Origin: Isoptericola sp. QY 916
GTDB lineage: Bacteria; Actinomycetota; Actinomycetes; Actinomycetales; Cellulomonadaceae
Assembly: GCA_026934365.1 (NCBI GenBank)
Contig: JADHZE010000004.1
Coordinates: 1-47,315 of the forward strand
DNA length: 47,315 nucleotides
Direction of reading: 5' to 3'
A model generated the notes under the pieces. The model was not told where the DNA came from, made no database searches, and worked only from the letters and a program-made list of their open reading frames with translations. Made by a program: the position numbers and the translations under genes. Of this stretch, positions 31,382-39,164 are shown in pieces. Position 1 is the stretch's first letter. Each line of letters starts with the position of its first letter.

Positions 31382-32173
31382 TCAGTCGACCGGCACCACC
31401 CAGAGCTCGCCGACGTGCGCCTCGAGCAGCTCGCGCGCGTCGTCGTCCAAGCCGTCGTCCGTGACCAGGTGCTCCACCTCGTGCAGGTCGACGATCGTGG
31501 TCAGCCCGACGACGCCCCACTTGGTGTGGTCGGCCAGCACGACGGCGTCCTGGCCGGCGGCCAGCAGCGCGCGGTCGGTCTCCGCCTCGAGGAGGTTGGG
31601 CGTCGTGAGGCCCGCGTGCAGGTCCACGCCGTGCACGCCGAGGAACGCGACGTCGAGGTGCAGGTGCTCCAGCGAGCGCACCGCCACCGGGCCCACGAGC
31701 GCGTCGGACGGCGTGCGGACCCCGCCGGTGAGCACCACGGACTGCGTGTACGGCTCGTCGGCGCGGTCGGGGCGGCGGAACACCTCCGCCACCGGCAGCG
31801 AGTTCGTCACCACCGTGAGGTCGGGGACGGCGCGCAGCTCCTGGGCGAGCACCCACGCCGTCGTGCCGCCCGAGAGCCCCACGGCCATGCCGGGCTCCAC
31901 GAGCTGTGCGGCGCGGCGGGCGATGGCCCGCTTGGCCCCGACCTGCTGCTGCACCCGCGACGCGAACCCGTGCTCCTGCACCGCGCCGGCGTCCCCGCGC
32001 GTCGTCGCGCCGCCGCGCACCCGGTCGAGCTCGCCCGCGTCCGCGAGCGCCTCGATGTCCCGGCGCACCGTCATCGCGCTGACTCCCAGCTCCTGCGCCA
32101 GCTCGGTGACGCTCGCGGCGCCCCGGCGGCGCACCTCGGCCACGATCCGCGACCTGCGTTCTGCGACGAGCAC
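31382..32173 (-). CDS. DeoR-family transcriptional regulator
   Basis: A 263-residue regulator. The N-terminal DeoR helix-turn-helix reads AERRSRIVAEVRRRGAASVT, ELAQELGVSAMTVRRDIEAL and LDRVRGGATT (residues ~3-60). The C-terminal sugar-phosphate-sensing (ISOCOT/DeoRC) domain has VEPGMAVGLSGGTTAWVLAQ, DLTVVTNSLPVAEVF, VVLTGGVRTPSDALVGP, DVAFLGVHGVDLHAGLTTPN and VLADHTKWG. These segments bind phosphosugars in characterised members. The start is the GTG at 32173 preceded by AAAGGGGAG. It is divergent from the esterase gene and next to the carbohydrate locus, which it probably represses. Confidence 0.92.
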   Translation of the reverse strand: MLVAERRSRIVAEVRRRGAASVTELAQELGVSAMTVRRDIEALADAGELDRVRGGATTRGDAGAVQEHGFASRVQQQVGAKRAIARRAAQLVEPGMAVGLSGGTTAWVLAQELRAVPDLTVVTNSLPVAEVFRRPDRADEPYTQSVVLTGGVRTPSDALVGPVAVRSLEHLHLDVAFLGVHGVDLHAGLTTPNLLEAETDRALLAAGQDAVVLADHTKWGVVGLTTIVDLHEVEHLVTDDGLDDDARELLEAHVGELWVVPVD

Positions 32174-32254
32174 CCGCTCCCCTTTCGACCCGCGGCACAG
32201 TCTGTCACGCAGGCTGCCGCGGGTCGGCCCGGACCTCGAGAGCCTGGAGATCCC

Positions 32255-33286
32255 GTGACCCTGCCCGCCCCCTATGACGCCTGGTTCCCCGACAGCCCGA
32301 TCGACGGCACGTACGGCTACGACCGCGACGGCCTGCTGGCCGTGCCGCCCGCCGCCGAGCCGGACGGTTTCGCCGACCTGTGGCGGTCGTGGCACGACGC
32401 CGCGCGCGACGTGCAGGCCGACGTCGTGGCGGAGCCCGTGGGTCGGCAGGGCGCCCACGAGGTGTCGGTCGTGACGTTCACCGCCGACGGTGGCCTGCGT
32501 CTGCGCGCCTGGCTGGCGCTGCCCGTGGACGCGCCCGTCCGGGTCGGCATCGTGCACGGGCACGGGTACGGAGGCCGCGAGGCGCCGTCGTTCGAGCGGG
32601 TGCCTCGCGACGCGGCGGTGATCTTCCCCGTGGCGCGCGGCCTGGGTGCGCTCAACGCCGGGGTGGGCGCCCCGGACGTGAGCACCGCGCACGTGCTCGC
32701 CGGCATCGAGGACGTGGAGACGTACGTGCTGGGGCGCTGCGCCGTCGACCTGTGGCACGCGGCCACGGCGCTGCGGGAGGTGCTCGCCGGGGTCGCGGGC
32801 GTGCCCGCCGACCTGCCCCTGTACTACGTGGGCACGAGCTTCGGCGGCGGGGTGGGCGCGCTGGCCGTGCCGTGGGACGACCGGTTCGTGGGCGCCACGC
32901 TGGAGGTGCCGAGCTTCGGCCAGTACGACGAGCGCCTCGCCGTGCCGTGCACCGGTAGCGGCGAGGCGCAGCGCGCGTACGTGGCCGCGCACCCCGAGGC
33001 CCGCGCCGTCCTCGCCCTCACCGACGCGTCCGTGGCGGCGACGTACCTGCGGGTGCCCACCCGCGTCGAGTGCGCCCTCTGGGACGCGCACGTGCCACCG
33101 CCCGGCCAGTTCGGCGTCGCCTCCGGCGTCCGCGCCGCCGAGCGCGCCGGCACCGGGGCCGAGCTGGAGCTGGCGGTGCACTCCGCCGGGCACGCGGAGT
33201 ACCCCGGACAGGCGCGGGAGATGGCGGCGGCGTTCGCGGCCACGCGCGAGCACGTCGCGCACGCCGTCGCACTCACGGCGAGGTAG
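32255..33286 (+). CDS. Acetyl-xylan-esterase-like (AXE1/CE7-type) alpha/beta hydrolase
   Basis: A 343-residue hydrolase. The N-terminus DGFADLWRSWHDAARDVQAD matches CE7 acetyl esterases, as do FTADGGLRLRAWLALPVD, the oxyanion segment GIVHGHGYGGREAP and ATALREVLAGV. The nucleophile elbow is YYVGTSFGGGVG, with GTSFGG in place of the usual GGSQGG, and the catalytic His is in HSAGHAEYPGQ near residue 310. CE7 enzymes remove acetyl groups from xylo-oligosaccharides and cephalosporins in the cytoplasm; no signal peptide is seen here either. The GTG at 32255 follows TGGAGATCCC. Given its neighbours, deacetylation of an imported oligosaccharide is likely. Confidence 0.82.
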   Translation: MTLPAPYDAWFPDSPIDGTYGYDRDGLLAVPPAAEPDGFADLWRSWHDAARDVQADVVAEPVGRQGAHEVSVVTFTADGGLRLRAWLALPVDAPVRVGIVHGHGYGGREAPSFERVPRDAAVIFPVARGLGALNAGVGAPDVSTAHVLAGIEDVETYVLGRCAVDLWHAATALREVLAGVAGVPADLPLYYVGTSFGGGVGALAVPWDDRFVGATLEVPSFGQYDERLAVPCTGSGEAQRAYVAAHPEARAVLALTDASVAATYLRVPTRVECALWDAHVPPPGQFGVASGVRAAERAGTGAELELAVHSAGHAEYPGQAREMAAAFAATREHVAHAVALTAR

Positions 33287-33296
33287 GGGAGCGTCG

Positions 33297-33740
33297 TCAG
33301 TTCCAGTTGTCGATCTTCACGTCCCGGGGCGACGGCGCGGCGTCGGCGCCCTCGACGAGGGCCTTGAGGCTCTGCAGGAACGTGGCCCACTTGGTGCTGC
33401 AGTGGTGCATGAACTCCACGGGCTCGCGCCAGCCGCGGTGCGCGAACAGCAGGACGGTCCAGTCGCCGTCCTGACGCAGGTCCCACTCGACGGTCGTGCC
33501 GACCCACTCCTCGGGGCCGTCGACGACGCGCCACACGACGCGCTCGCTCGGCCGCAGCTCCTCGACCTCCATCACGAAGCCGCCCTCGGGGAAGCGGAAC
33601 TCGACCTTCCCGCCGAGTCCGGCGTCGCCCGTCGTCTCCTGGGTCCACCAGCCGGCGAGGCCGTCCACGGTCGTCAGGGCGTCGTACATCGCCTGGGGCG
33701 TCGCGGTCGTCGTCGCGATCCTGTGCAGGATGTCCACCAT
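33297..33740 (-). CDS. SRPBCC/AHSA1-family protein
   Basis: A 147-residue START-like (SRPBCC) domain protein: MVDILHRIATTTATPQAMYD, LTTVDGLAGWWTQETTGD, KVEFRFPEGGFVMEVEEL and WREPVEFMHHCSTKWATFL, ending in a C-terminal helix LQSLKALVEGADA. Single-domain members of the AHSA1-like group bind hydrophobic ligands; many sit in operons with ArsR regulators, as here. The start ATG has GAAGGAGCTGATCACG upstream. It is the third gene of the SRPBCC/ArsR/SRPBCC operon on this strand, 5 bp after the ArsR stop. Confidence 0.88.
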   Translation of the reverse strand: MVDILHRIATTTATPQAMYDALTTVDGLAGWWTQETTGDAGLGGKVEFRFPEGGFVMEVEELRPSERVVWRVVDGPEEWVGTTVEWDLRQDGDWTVLLFAHRGWREPVEFMHHCSTKWATFLQSLKALVEGADAAPSPRDVKIDNWN

Positions 33741-33745
33741 CGTGA

Positions 33746-34093
33746 TCAGCTCCTTCTCGTGGTCTCGATCGCCTCGGCGATCGCCTTGATGCGCTGCAGG
33801 CGCCGGTCCCAGGTGCGGCCGACGGCGGCCAGCTGGTCGGCGGCACGCTCGAGCTGGGCGGCGTCGACCTCGCACCGCTTCTCCCGTCCCGCCGTCGTCG
33901 ACCGGACGAGGCCGGCGCGGTCGAGCACGTCGAGGTGCTTGGCCACGGCCTGCCGGGTGACCGGCAGCTGCCGGCTCAGCGACGACGCGGTGCCGCCGCC
34001 GTCGGCCAGCAGCAGGTCGAGGATGCGGCGTCGCGTGGGGTCGCCGATCGCGGACCAGAGCCCGTCGTCCACGGACGACGACGTCCCGGTCAT
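33746..34093 (-). CDS. ArsR-family transcriptional regulator
   Basis: A 115-residue winged-helix protein. DGLWSAIGDPTRRRILDLLL (helix 1-2), TASSLSRQLPVTRQAVAKHL (recognition helix, ~37-56) and DVLDRAGLVRSTTAGREKRC (wing) follow the ArsR/SmtB pattern, and no Cys-x-Cys metal site is present in the recognition helix. This subgroup is typically coupled to SRPBCC proteins. It lies between two SRPBCC genes with an ATGA overlap to the first, and probably binds the paired TGCAAC/GTTGCA palindromes upstream of the operon. Confidence 0.9.
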   Translation of the reverse strand: MTGTSSSVDDGLWSAIGDPTRRRILDLLLADGGGTASSLSRQLPVTRQAVAKHLDVLDRAGLVRSTTAGREKRCEVDAAQLERAADQLAAVGRTWDRRLQRIKAIAEAIETTRRS

Positions 34094-34560
34094 GGCCGGA
34101 CCTCCAGCGACCCCGCGTAGGCCACCAGCCGCGGCAGGTAGTAGGCCCAGCCGTCGACGTGCTCGCGGTAGCACTGCTCGAGGACCGCGACCTCCCAGCC
34201 CTGCTCACGGAAGCCGGTCTCGGTCATGCGCAGCAGCGTCCCGTCGCCGGACGGCACGAGCTCGAAGGTGACGAGCAGCGAGTTGCCCGCCGTCGCCTCC
34301 TGCCGGGCCGGGTGCGTCCAGCGGAACGAGAACGTCCGCGGCGGCAGCGACTCGACCACCGTGAACGACTCGACCGTCCGGTCCGGGCCCTCGCCGAACG
34401 TGATCGACCCCGCCGCGCCGGGCTCCGGGTCGAAGTCCGCGTCGTCGGGCCACCACTGCCGGACGTGCTCCGGGCTGCTCACCACCTCGAAGACGACCTC
34501 CGGCGCCGCCTCGACGTAGATCTCCCGCTCGATGCTTCCCAGCTCGCTCGTCGAACCCAT
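34090..34560 (-). CDS. SRPBCC/AHSA1-family protein, first gene of ArsR operon
   Basis: A 156-residue START-like domain protein: IEREIYVEAAPEVVFEVVS, PEHVRQWWPDDADFDPEPG, SITFGEGPDRTVESFTVVE and FSFRWTHPARQEATAGNSLL with C-terminal helix LEQCYREHVDGWAYYLPRLV. It differs clearly from the other SRPBCC protein of the operon. The ATG at 34560 follows GCAGGAGGGGTC and was preferred over an upstream start inside the operator. Ligand unknown. Confidence 0.88.
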   Translation of the reverse strand: MGSTSELGSIEREIYVEAAPEVVFEVVSSPEHVRQWWPDDADFDPEPGAAGSITFGEGPDRTVESFTVVESLPPRTFSFRWTHPARQEATAGNSLLVTFELVPSGDGTLLRMTETGFREQGWEVAVLEQCYREHVDGWAYYLPRLVAYAGSLEVRP

Positions 34561-34569
34561 GACCCCTCC

Positions 34570-34631
34570 TGCAACTAGTGGTTGCACATCACGCTAGCCC
34601 GCGGGCGAGGGATGTGCAACCACTAGTTGCA
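34570..34631. promoter_or_regulatory. Paired 17-bp operators upstream of the SRPBCC/ArsR operon
   Basis: TGCAAC-TAGTG-GTTGCA (34570-34586) and its exact reverse complement TGCAAC-CACTA-GTTGCA (34615-34631) are each palindromic and are also mirror images of each other, with the extra matching bases CATC/GATG inside. They lie 9-71 bp upstream of the first SRPBCC start and directly after the aminotransferase stop. An ArsR dimer on each half is the natural reading; as RNA the 21-bp stem could also terminate the aminotransferase transcript. Confidence 0.8.
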
Positions 34632-34647
34632 GAAGGGGTGGGGCGGG

Positions 34648-35877
34648 CTACCGCCGGCGCGTGGCCAGGAACTCCCCGATGCGGCCGATGGCCTCGGTGA
34701 GGACCTCCTCGTCCGGCAGCGTCACCAGGCGGAAGTGGTCGGGCTCGAACCAGTTGAAGCCCGTGCCGTGCGTGACGAGGATCTTCTTGGCCCGCAGCAG
34801 GTCGATGACGAACGCCTCGTCGTCCTCGATCGGGTACATCTCCGGGTCGAGGCGCGGGAAGCAGTACAGCGCGCCCTTCGGCCGCACGGAGGTGACGCCG
34901 GGGATCTCGTTGAGCAGCTTGTCGGCCAGCATCGCCTGGTCGTAGAACCGGCCGCCGGGCACGATCAGCTCGTCGATCGACTGGTACCCGCCCAGGGCGG
35001 TCTGGATGGCGTGCTGCGCGGGCACGTTGGCGCACATGCGCATGTTCGCCAGCAGGGTGAGGCCCTCGAGGAACTCGGTGGCGTTCTCCTTCGGGCCGGA
35101 CACCATGACCCACCCGGCCCGGTAGCCGCACACGCGGTACGCCTTGGACAGTCCGCTGAACGTCAGGCACAGCACGTCGTCGCCCGCGGCGGCCGCGGCG
35201 TGGTGGTGCGTGGCGCCGTCGAACAGGATCTTCTCGTAGATCTCGTCGGTGAGGACGACCAGGTCGTGACGGCGGGCGATGTCGACCATCGCCTCCACCA
35301 TCTCCTTGCTGTACACGGCGCCGGTGGGGTTGTTCGGGTTGATGATCACCATGGCGTGCGTGTTCTCGGTGATCTTCGACTCGAGGTCCTCGAGGTCCGG
35401 CATCCAGCCGTTCTCCTCGTCGCACCGGTAGTGCACGGCGGTGCCCCCGCACAGCGTGACGGCACCCGTCCACAGCGGGTAGTCCGGCGCGGGGACGAGG
35501 ATCTCGTTCCCCTCGTCGACGAACGCCTGCAGCACCATCGAGATGAGCTCCGAGACACCGTTGCCGATGAACACGTCGTCCACGCTCGTGTCGCGCAGCC
35601 CGCGCGACTGGTAGTACTGCGCCACCGCGGTGCGCGCCTCGTAGATGCCGCGCGAGTCGCTGTACCCCTGCGCCTCCGGCAGGTGGTGCACGACGTCGGC
35701 CTGGATGGCGGCCGGTGCCTCGAAGCCGAACGGCGCCGTGTTGCCGATGTTCAGCTTGAGGATGCGGTGGCCCTCGGCCTCGAGGCGCTGGGCCTCGACG
35801 AGGATGGGACCGCGGACGTCGTAGCGGACGCCGCGGAGCTTGCGGCTCTGTCGGATGGTGCGCACGGGGACCATCAT
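34648..35877 (-). CDS. Pyridoxal-phosphate aminotransferase, alanine-synthesising (AlaA/AlaT-like)
   Basis: A 409-residue fold-type I class I/II aminotransferase. Segments are KLRGVRYDVRGPILVEAQ, LKLNIGNTAPFGFEAP, GYSDSRGIYEARTAVAQYY, NGVSELISMVLQA, INPNNPTGAVYS, TDEIYEKILFDGA, the Schiff-base Lys in FSGLSKAYRVCGYRAGW, and the C-terminal Arg in HFRLVTLPDEEVL that grips the substrate carboxylate. GNTAPFGFEAP and HGTGFNWFEPDHFR are typical of glutamate-pyruvate aminotransferases. It makes alanine from pyruvate and glutamate. The first ATG overlaps the regulator stop (ATGA); the next codon is also ATG and equally possible. Confidence 0.9.
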   Translation of the reverse strand: MMVPVRTIRQSRKLRGVRYDVRGPILVEAQRLEAEGHRILKLNIGNTAPFGFEAPAAIQADVVHHLPEAQGYSDSRGIYEARTAVAQYYQSRGLRDTSVDDVFIGNGVSELISMVLQAFVDEGNEILVPAPDYPLWTGAVTLCGGTAVHYRCDEENGWMPDLEDLESKITENTHAMVIINPNNPTGAVYSKEMVEAMVDIARRHDLVVLTDEIYEKILFDGATHHHAAAAAGDDVLCLTFSGLSKAYRVCGYRAGWVMVSGPKENATEFLEGLTLLANMRMCANVPAQHAIQTALGGYQSIDELIVPGGRFYDQAMLADKLLNEIPGVTSVRPKGALYCFPRLDPEMYPIEDDEAFVIDLLRAKKILVTHGTGFNWFEPDHFRLVTLPDEEVLTEAIGRIGEFLATRRR

Positions 35878-36791
35878 CCCCCTGCGGGGCCGGTGACCGA
35901 CACGGCCAATCCGCGACCGGCGGCCCCGTCGTCCCGCGACGTCACGGCGGGCGCCGCCCCCACCAGCGCGTCCAGCCGCTCCAGCCGCTGCGCCGTCGCG
36001 TCGTCGGCCGGCGTCATGACGATGATCCGGTCGCCACGGGCCCGGTCCAGCCACAGGCTCTGGAAGTGCACGTCGAGGCGACCCGCGCGGGCCGAGCGGT
36101 AGTGCCGCAGCTGGGTGCCGTCCCCGGCGACGTCGTACGACTCCCAGTGCCGCACGAAGTCCGCCGACGACGCCCGCAGCCGCGCCAGCAGCGCGGACCA
36201 GCGGGGGTCGTCGCGGTGCTCCGGCTCCCGGGCCCGCAGACGAGCGGCGATGTTGTGCAGGACGACGTCCTCGGCGTCGCCGAGCGCCCCGCGCCAGCGC
36301 GGTTCGGTGAACATCAGCCAGGCGCAGTTGCGGTCCTCGGGTGGGCGGGCGTCGAGGTCGTCGAACAGGTACCGGTACGCCCGGTTGGCCGCGAGCAGGT
36401 CGTAGGCGTCGGTCTGCACCGCCGCCGGGTACGGGAGCAGCCCGGCCAGCACGGCGAGCTGCTCCGGCCGCACGCCTGGCGGCGGTCCGGGCGCGACGGC
36501 GGTCTCGCGGCCCGCGAGCACCATGAGGTGGCGGCGCTCGGCGGCGTCGAGCCGCAGCACCCGGGCGACGGCGTCGAGCACCTGGTCCGAGACGTTCCTC
36601 GCCCGCCCCTGCTCCAGCCACGTGTACCAGGTGACCCCCACCCCGGCGAGCTGCGCCACCTCCTCGCGGCGCAGGCCGGGCGTGCGTCGCCGCCCGCCGA
36701 CGGGCAGCCCGACGTCGCCCGGCGTCACGCGCCCGCGGCGCTCGCGCAAGAAGGCGCCGAGGGCGGCACGGTCGGGGGTCGTCGACGTCAT
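35874..36791 (-). CDS. XRE-family regulator with MmyB-like ligand-binding domain
   Basis: A 305-residue regulator. Residues ~8-85 are a helix-turn-helix of the actinobacterial XRE type (LGAFLRERRGRVTPGDVG, GLRREEVAQLAGVGVTWYTW, LEQGRARNVSDQVLDAVARV). Residues ~105-270 are a PAS-like MmyB domain (YDLLAANRAYRYLFDD, NCAWLMFTEPRWR, YRSARAGRLDVHFQSLWLD). This family usually represses a neighbouring oxidoreductase or transporter. It is divergent from an MFS efflux gene with two TGGTACCA palindromes between them, and overlaps the aminotransferase start. Confidence 0.92.
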   Translation of the reverse strand: MTSTTPDRAALGAFLRERRGRVTPGDVGLPVGGRRRTPGLRREEVAQLAGVGVTWYTWLEQGRARNVSDQVLDAVARVLRLDAAERRHLMVLAGRETAVAPGPPPGVRPEQLAVLAGLLPYPAAVQTDAYDLLAANRAYRYLFDDLDARPPEDRNCAWLMFTEPRWRGALGDAEDVVLHNIAARLRAREPEHRDDPRWSALLARLRASSADFVRHWESYDVAGDGTQLRHYRSARAGRLDVHFQSLWLDRARGDRIIVMTPADDATAQRLERLDALVGAAPAVTSRDDGAAGRGLAVSVTGPAGG

Positions 36792-36833
36792 CGCCCCAGT
36801 GTCACCCTCGCCCGGGCGCGCAACCAGGTGGTG

Positions 36834-36867
36834 GTGGTACCACGATCGACAGGCTCCTGGTACCAGG
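36834..36867. promoter_or_regulatory. Two TGGTACCA palindromes in the XRE/MFS divergent region
   Basis: GTGGTACCAC (36834-36843) and CCTGGTACCAGG (36856-36867) are perfect palindromes with the same 8-bp core, centres 23 bp apart, in the 102-bp gap between divergent starts. The most likely binder is the XRE/MmyB regulator encoded next door, controlling itself and the transporter. Confidence 0.7.
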
Positions 36868-36893
36868 ATGGACGCGGGCGCACCGTCGTCGTC

Positions 36894-38360
36894 ATGACCA
36901 CGACCACCACCCCGCCCGCCGGCCGAGCGGCCGCGCCTGCCGCGACGGCGCCCGCCGCTTCGCTGTCGCACCGGGCGCTCACCGGCCTCGGGCTCGCCGT
37001 CCTGCTCGTCGCGTACCTGCCCGTCAACATGACGTTCGGCTCGGTCAACCTGCTCGCGCCGGCGATCACGGCCGATCTCGGCGTCGCGGTGTCGGGCGGC
37101 CAGCTCGTCCTGTCCGCGTACACGACGACGTTCGCCGCGACGCTCGTCGTGGCCGGGCGGCTCGGCGACCGCTTCGGACGACGTCGGCTGCTCGCCGCAG
37201 GCCTCGCGGCGTTCGCCGCGCTGTCCGTCCTGGCGGCGTCCGCCCCGACCCTGCCCGTGCTCGTGGCGCTGCGCGCGGGGCTCGGCGTCGCCGCGGGGCT
37301 GTTCACCCCGCAGGTGCTGTCCACGATCCAGGCCACCGCCCCCGACCGCCTGCGGGCCCTCGGGGTCACCCTGTTCACCGCCGTCAGCGGCGTCGCGACG
37401 ATCGCCGGGCAGGTGCTCGCGGGCGCGGTGGCCGGCGTCGCGGGGGACCACGTGGGCTGGCGGGCCGTGCAGGCCGCCACCGGCGCGATCGCCGTGGCCG
37501 CCCTGCTCGCGCTGCGCACCGTCCCGGAGTCACGCTCGACGGCGCCGCTCGCGCTCGACCTGCGCGGCGCCGCCCTGCTGGCCGCCGGCCTGCTGCTGCT
37601 CGTGGTGCCGCTGACGCTCGGCGCGTCCGCCGGCTGGCCGCCCGCGCTGCTCGGGATGCTCGCCGCTTCGGGCGTCGTCCTCACGCTGTTCGCCCGCTCA
37701 CAGCGCGCGGCCGAGCGGCGCGGCGAGCTGCCGATCGTGCCGCCCAGCGTGCTGCGCACCCGTGTCGTGCGCGACGGGCTGGTCATGACGCTGCTGTTCT
37801 TCACCGGCTACGGGGCGTTCCTGTACGAGTTCTCGGCGCTCGCGCAGGGCGCGTTGGGCGCCGACGCCTGGGGCACGGTCGTGCTGCTCCTCGGCTTCGG
37901 CGGCGCGTTCGTCGCGACGGCCCTCGCCACACCCGCGATCGAGCGCCGCACCGGGCGATGGACGATGACCGGGTCCGCCGTCGCGCAGGCCGCCGTGCTG
38001 GGCGGGCTCGCCCTCGTCGTCGGCAGCGGGCACGGCGGGACGACGGCGGCCCTGCAGCCGCTGCTCATGGCCCTCGGCGCCGCGCAGGCGCTCATGTACG
38101 GGCCGGTGCTGCGCACCGTCCTGTCGCGCACGCCCACCTGGGCGGCCGGCGTCGCCGGTGGGCTGTTCACCACGCTGCAGCAGCTCGGCCTCGGCCTCGG
38201 CGTCGCGGTGCTCGGCGGGCTGTTCCAGGCCGTCGCAGCGCGCGCCGGGGTGCCCGCGGCCCCCGGCCTGCCGCGCGGGTTCGTCGTGGCCGTCGGCGTG
38301 CAGGCCGTGCTCGCGCTCGTCTTCGCCGCGTTGGCCGCCCGGGTCGCGCGAGCCCGCTGA
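36894..38360 (+). CDS. MFS drug/metabolite efflux transporter (DHA2-like)
   Basis: A 488-residue transporter with about 14 hydrophobic segments. LLVAYLPVNMTFGSVNLLAPAI starts the first helix (after ~28 cytoplasmic residues), and VVAGRLGDRFGRRRLLAAGL is the loop 2-3 signature. RAGLGVAAGLFTPQVLSTIQ matches helix 4, and FTAVSGVATIAGQVLAGAVAG is motif C (antiporter). Motif C marks proton-coupled exporters, so export of a toxic or signalling compound is likely. It is divergent from the XRE/MmyB regulator gene. The start ATG at 36894 has no clear Shine-Dalgarno. Confidence 0.88.
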   Translation: MTTTTTPPAGRAAAPAATAPAASLSHRALTGLGLAVLLVAYLPVNMTFGSVNLLAPAITADLGVAVSGGQLVLSAYTTTFAATLVVAGRLGDRFGRRRLLAAGLAAFAALSVLAASAPTLPVLVALRAGLGVAAGLFTPQVLSTIQATAPDRLRALGVTLFTAVSGVATIAGQVLAGAVAGVAGDHVGWRAVQAATGAIAVAALLALRTVPESRSTAPLALDLRGAALLAAGLLLLVVPLTLGASAGWPPALLGMLAASGVVLTLFARSQRAAERRGELPIVPPSVLRTRVVRDGLVMTLLFFTGYGAFLYEFSALAQGALGADAWGTVVLLLGFGGAFVATALATPAIERRTGRWTMTGSAVAQAAVLGGLALVVGSGHGGTTAALQPLLMALGAAQALMYGPVLRTVLSRTPTWAAGVAGGLFTTLQQLGLGLGVAVLGGLFQAVAARAGVPAAPGLPRGFVVAVGVQAVLALVFAALAARVARAR

Positions 38361-38446
38361 CCGCGGGTGCGCCCGGCCCACGGTGGCGGCCCGCCCGCTG
38401 ATGCTTACGGTGGGAGTCCGGTTCATCGCCCCGCTCGGAGGTCGTC

Positions 38447-39127
38447 ATGAAGGTCGTCGTCGTCGGCGCGCTCGGCAAGGTCGCGCGCCAGCTCATCCCG
38501 CTGCTCGCCGACGGCGGCACGGGGCCGGTGGTCGACGTCGTCGGGGTGGTGCGCAAGCCCGAGCAGGTGGACCGCGTGGCCGACCTCGGTGCGGAGCCCG
38601 CGCTGCTGGACGTCGAGCACGCGAGCACCGAGGAGATCGCCGCCGCGCTGGCCGGCGCGGACGCCGTCGTCTGGTCCGCCGGGGCCGGCGGCGGCGACCC
38701 GGAGCGCACGTACGCCGTCGACCGTGACGCCGCGATCCGCTCCATGGACGCCGCGGCGAGCGCCGGTGCGCGCCGGTACGTCATGGTGTCGTGGGTGGGC
38801 TCGACGCCCGAGCACGGCGTTCCCGAGAGCGCGGGCTTCTTCGCCTACGCGGACGCGAAGCTCGCCGCCGACGACCACCTGCGCACCACCGACCTGGACT
38901 GGACGATCCTCGGCCCCGGCACGCTGACGGACGAGCCGCCCACCGGGCGCATCGCCGTCCTGCCCGAGACCGGCGCCGTCCCCGCCGGGACGGACACCAG
39001 CGTGCCGCGCGCCGACGTCGCGCAGGTCGTGGCCGCGACGCTGCGCGAGCCCACGACCGTCGGCCGCTTCGTCCGCTTCTCCGCCGGGGACACACCGATC
39101 CCGACGGCGCTGCGCAACCTGGACTAG
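38447..39127 (+). CDS. NAD(P)-binding atypical SDR (YwnB/NmrA-like)
   Basis: A 226-residue Rossmann protein. MKVVVVGALGKVARQLIPLL is the cofactor turn (G-x-x-G-x-x-A/R), followed by GVVRKPEQVDRVADLGAEPAL, LAGADAVVWSAGAGG, VDRDAAIRSMDAAASAGARR, the YVMVSWVG segment and FFAYADAKLAADDHLRTTDLDWTILGPG (split: Y-x-x-x-K-like AYADAK). It resembles small NADP-dependent epimerase/flavin-reductase-like proteins of unknown substrate. CGGAGG precedes the ATG. It is transcribed in the direction of fic, 37 bp ahead of it. Confidence 0.86.
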   Translation: MKVVVVGALGKVARQLIPLLADGGTGPVVDVVGVVRKPEQVDRVADLGAEPALLDVEHASTEEIAAALAGADAVVWSAGAGGGDPERTYAVDRDAAIRSMDAAASAGARRYVMVSWVGSTPEHGVPESAGFFAYADAKLAADDHLRTTDLDWTILGPGTLTDEPPTGRIAVLPETGAVPAGTDTSVPRADVAQVVAATLREPTTVGRFVRFSAGDTPIPTALRNLD

Positions 39128-39141
39128 CGAGCGCGCCTTAG

Positions 39142-39164
39142 TCAAGGTTTCGCCGAAACCTTGA
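39142..39164. promoter_or_regulatory. Hairpin/operator TCAAGGTTTC-GCC-GAAACCTTGA at the fic start
   Basis: Perfect 10-bp arms around GCC; the last base of the right arm is the A of the candidate fic ATG. The arms are AT-richer than the GC-rich terminators seen elsewhere in the window, and no T-tract follows, so an operator or translation-control hairpin is more likely than a terminator for the preceding gene. Autorepression by the Fic protein's own C-terminal winged helix is possible. Confidence 0.6.
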
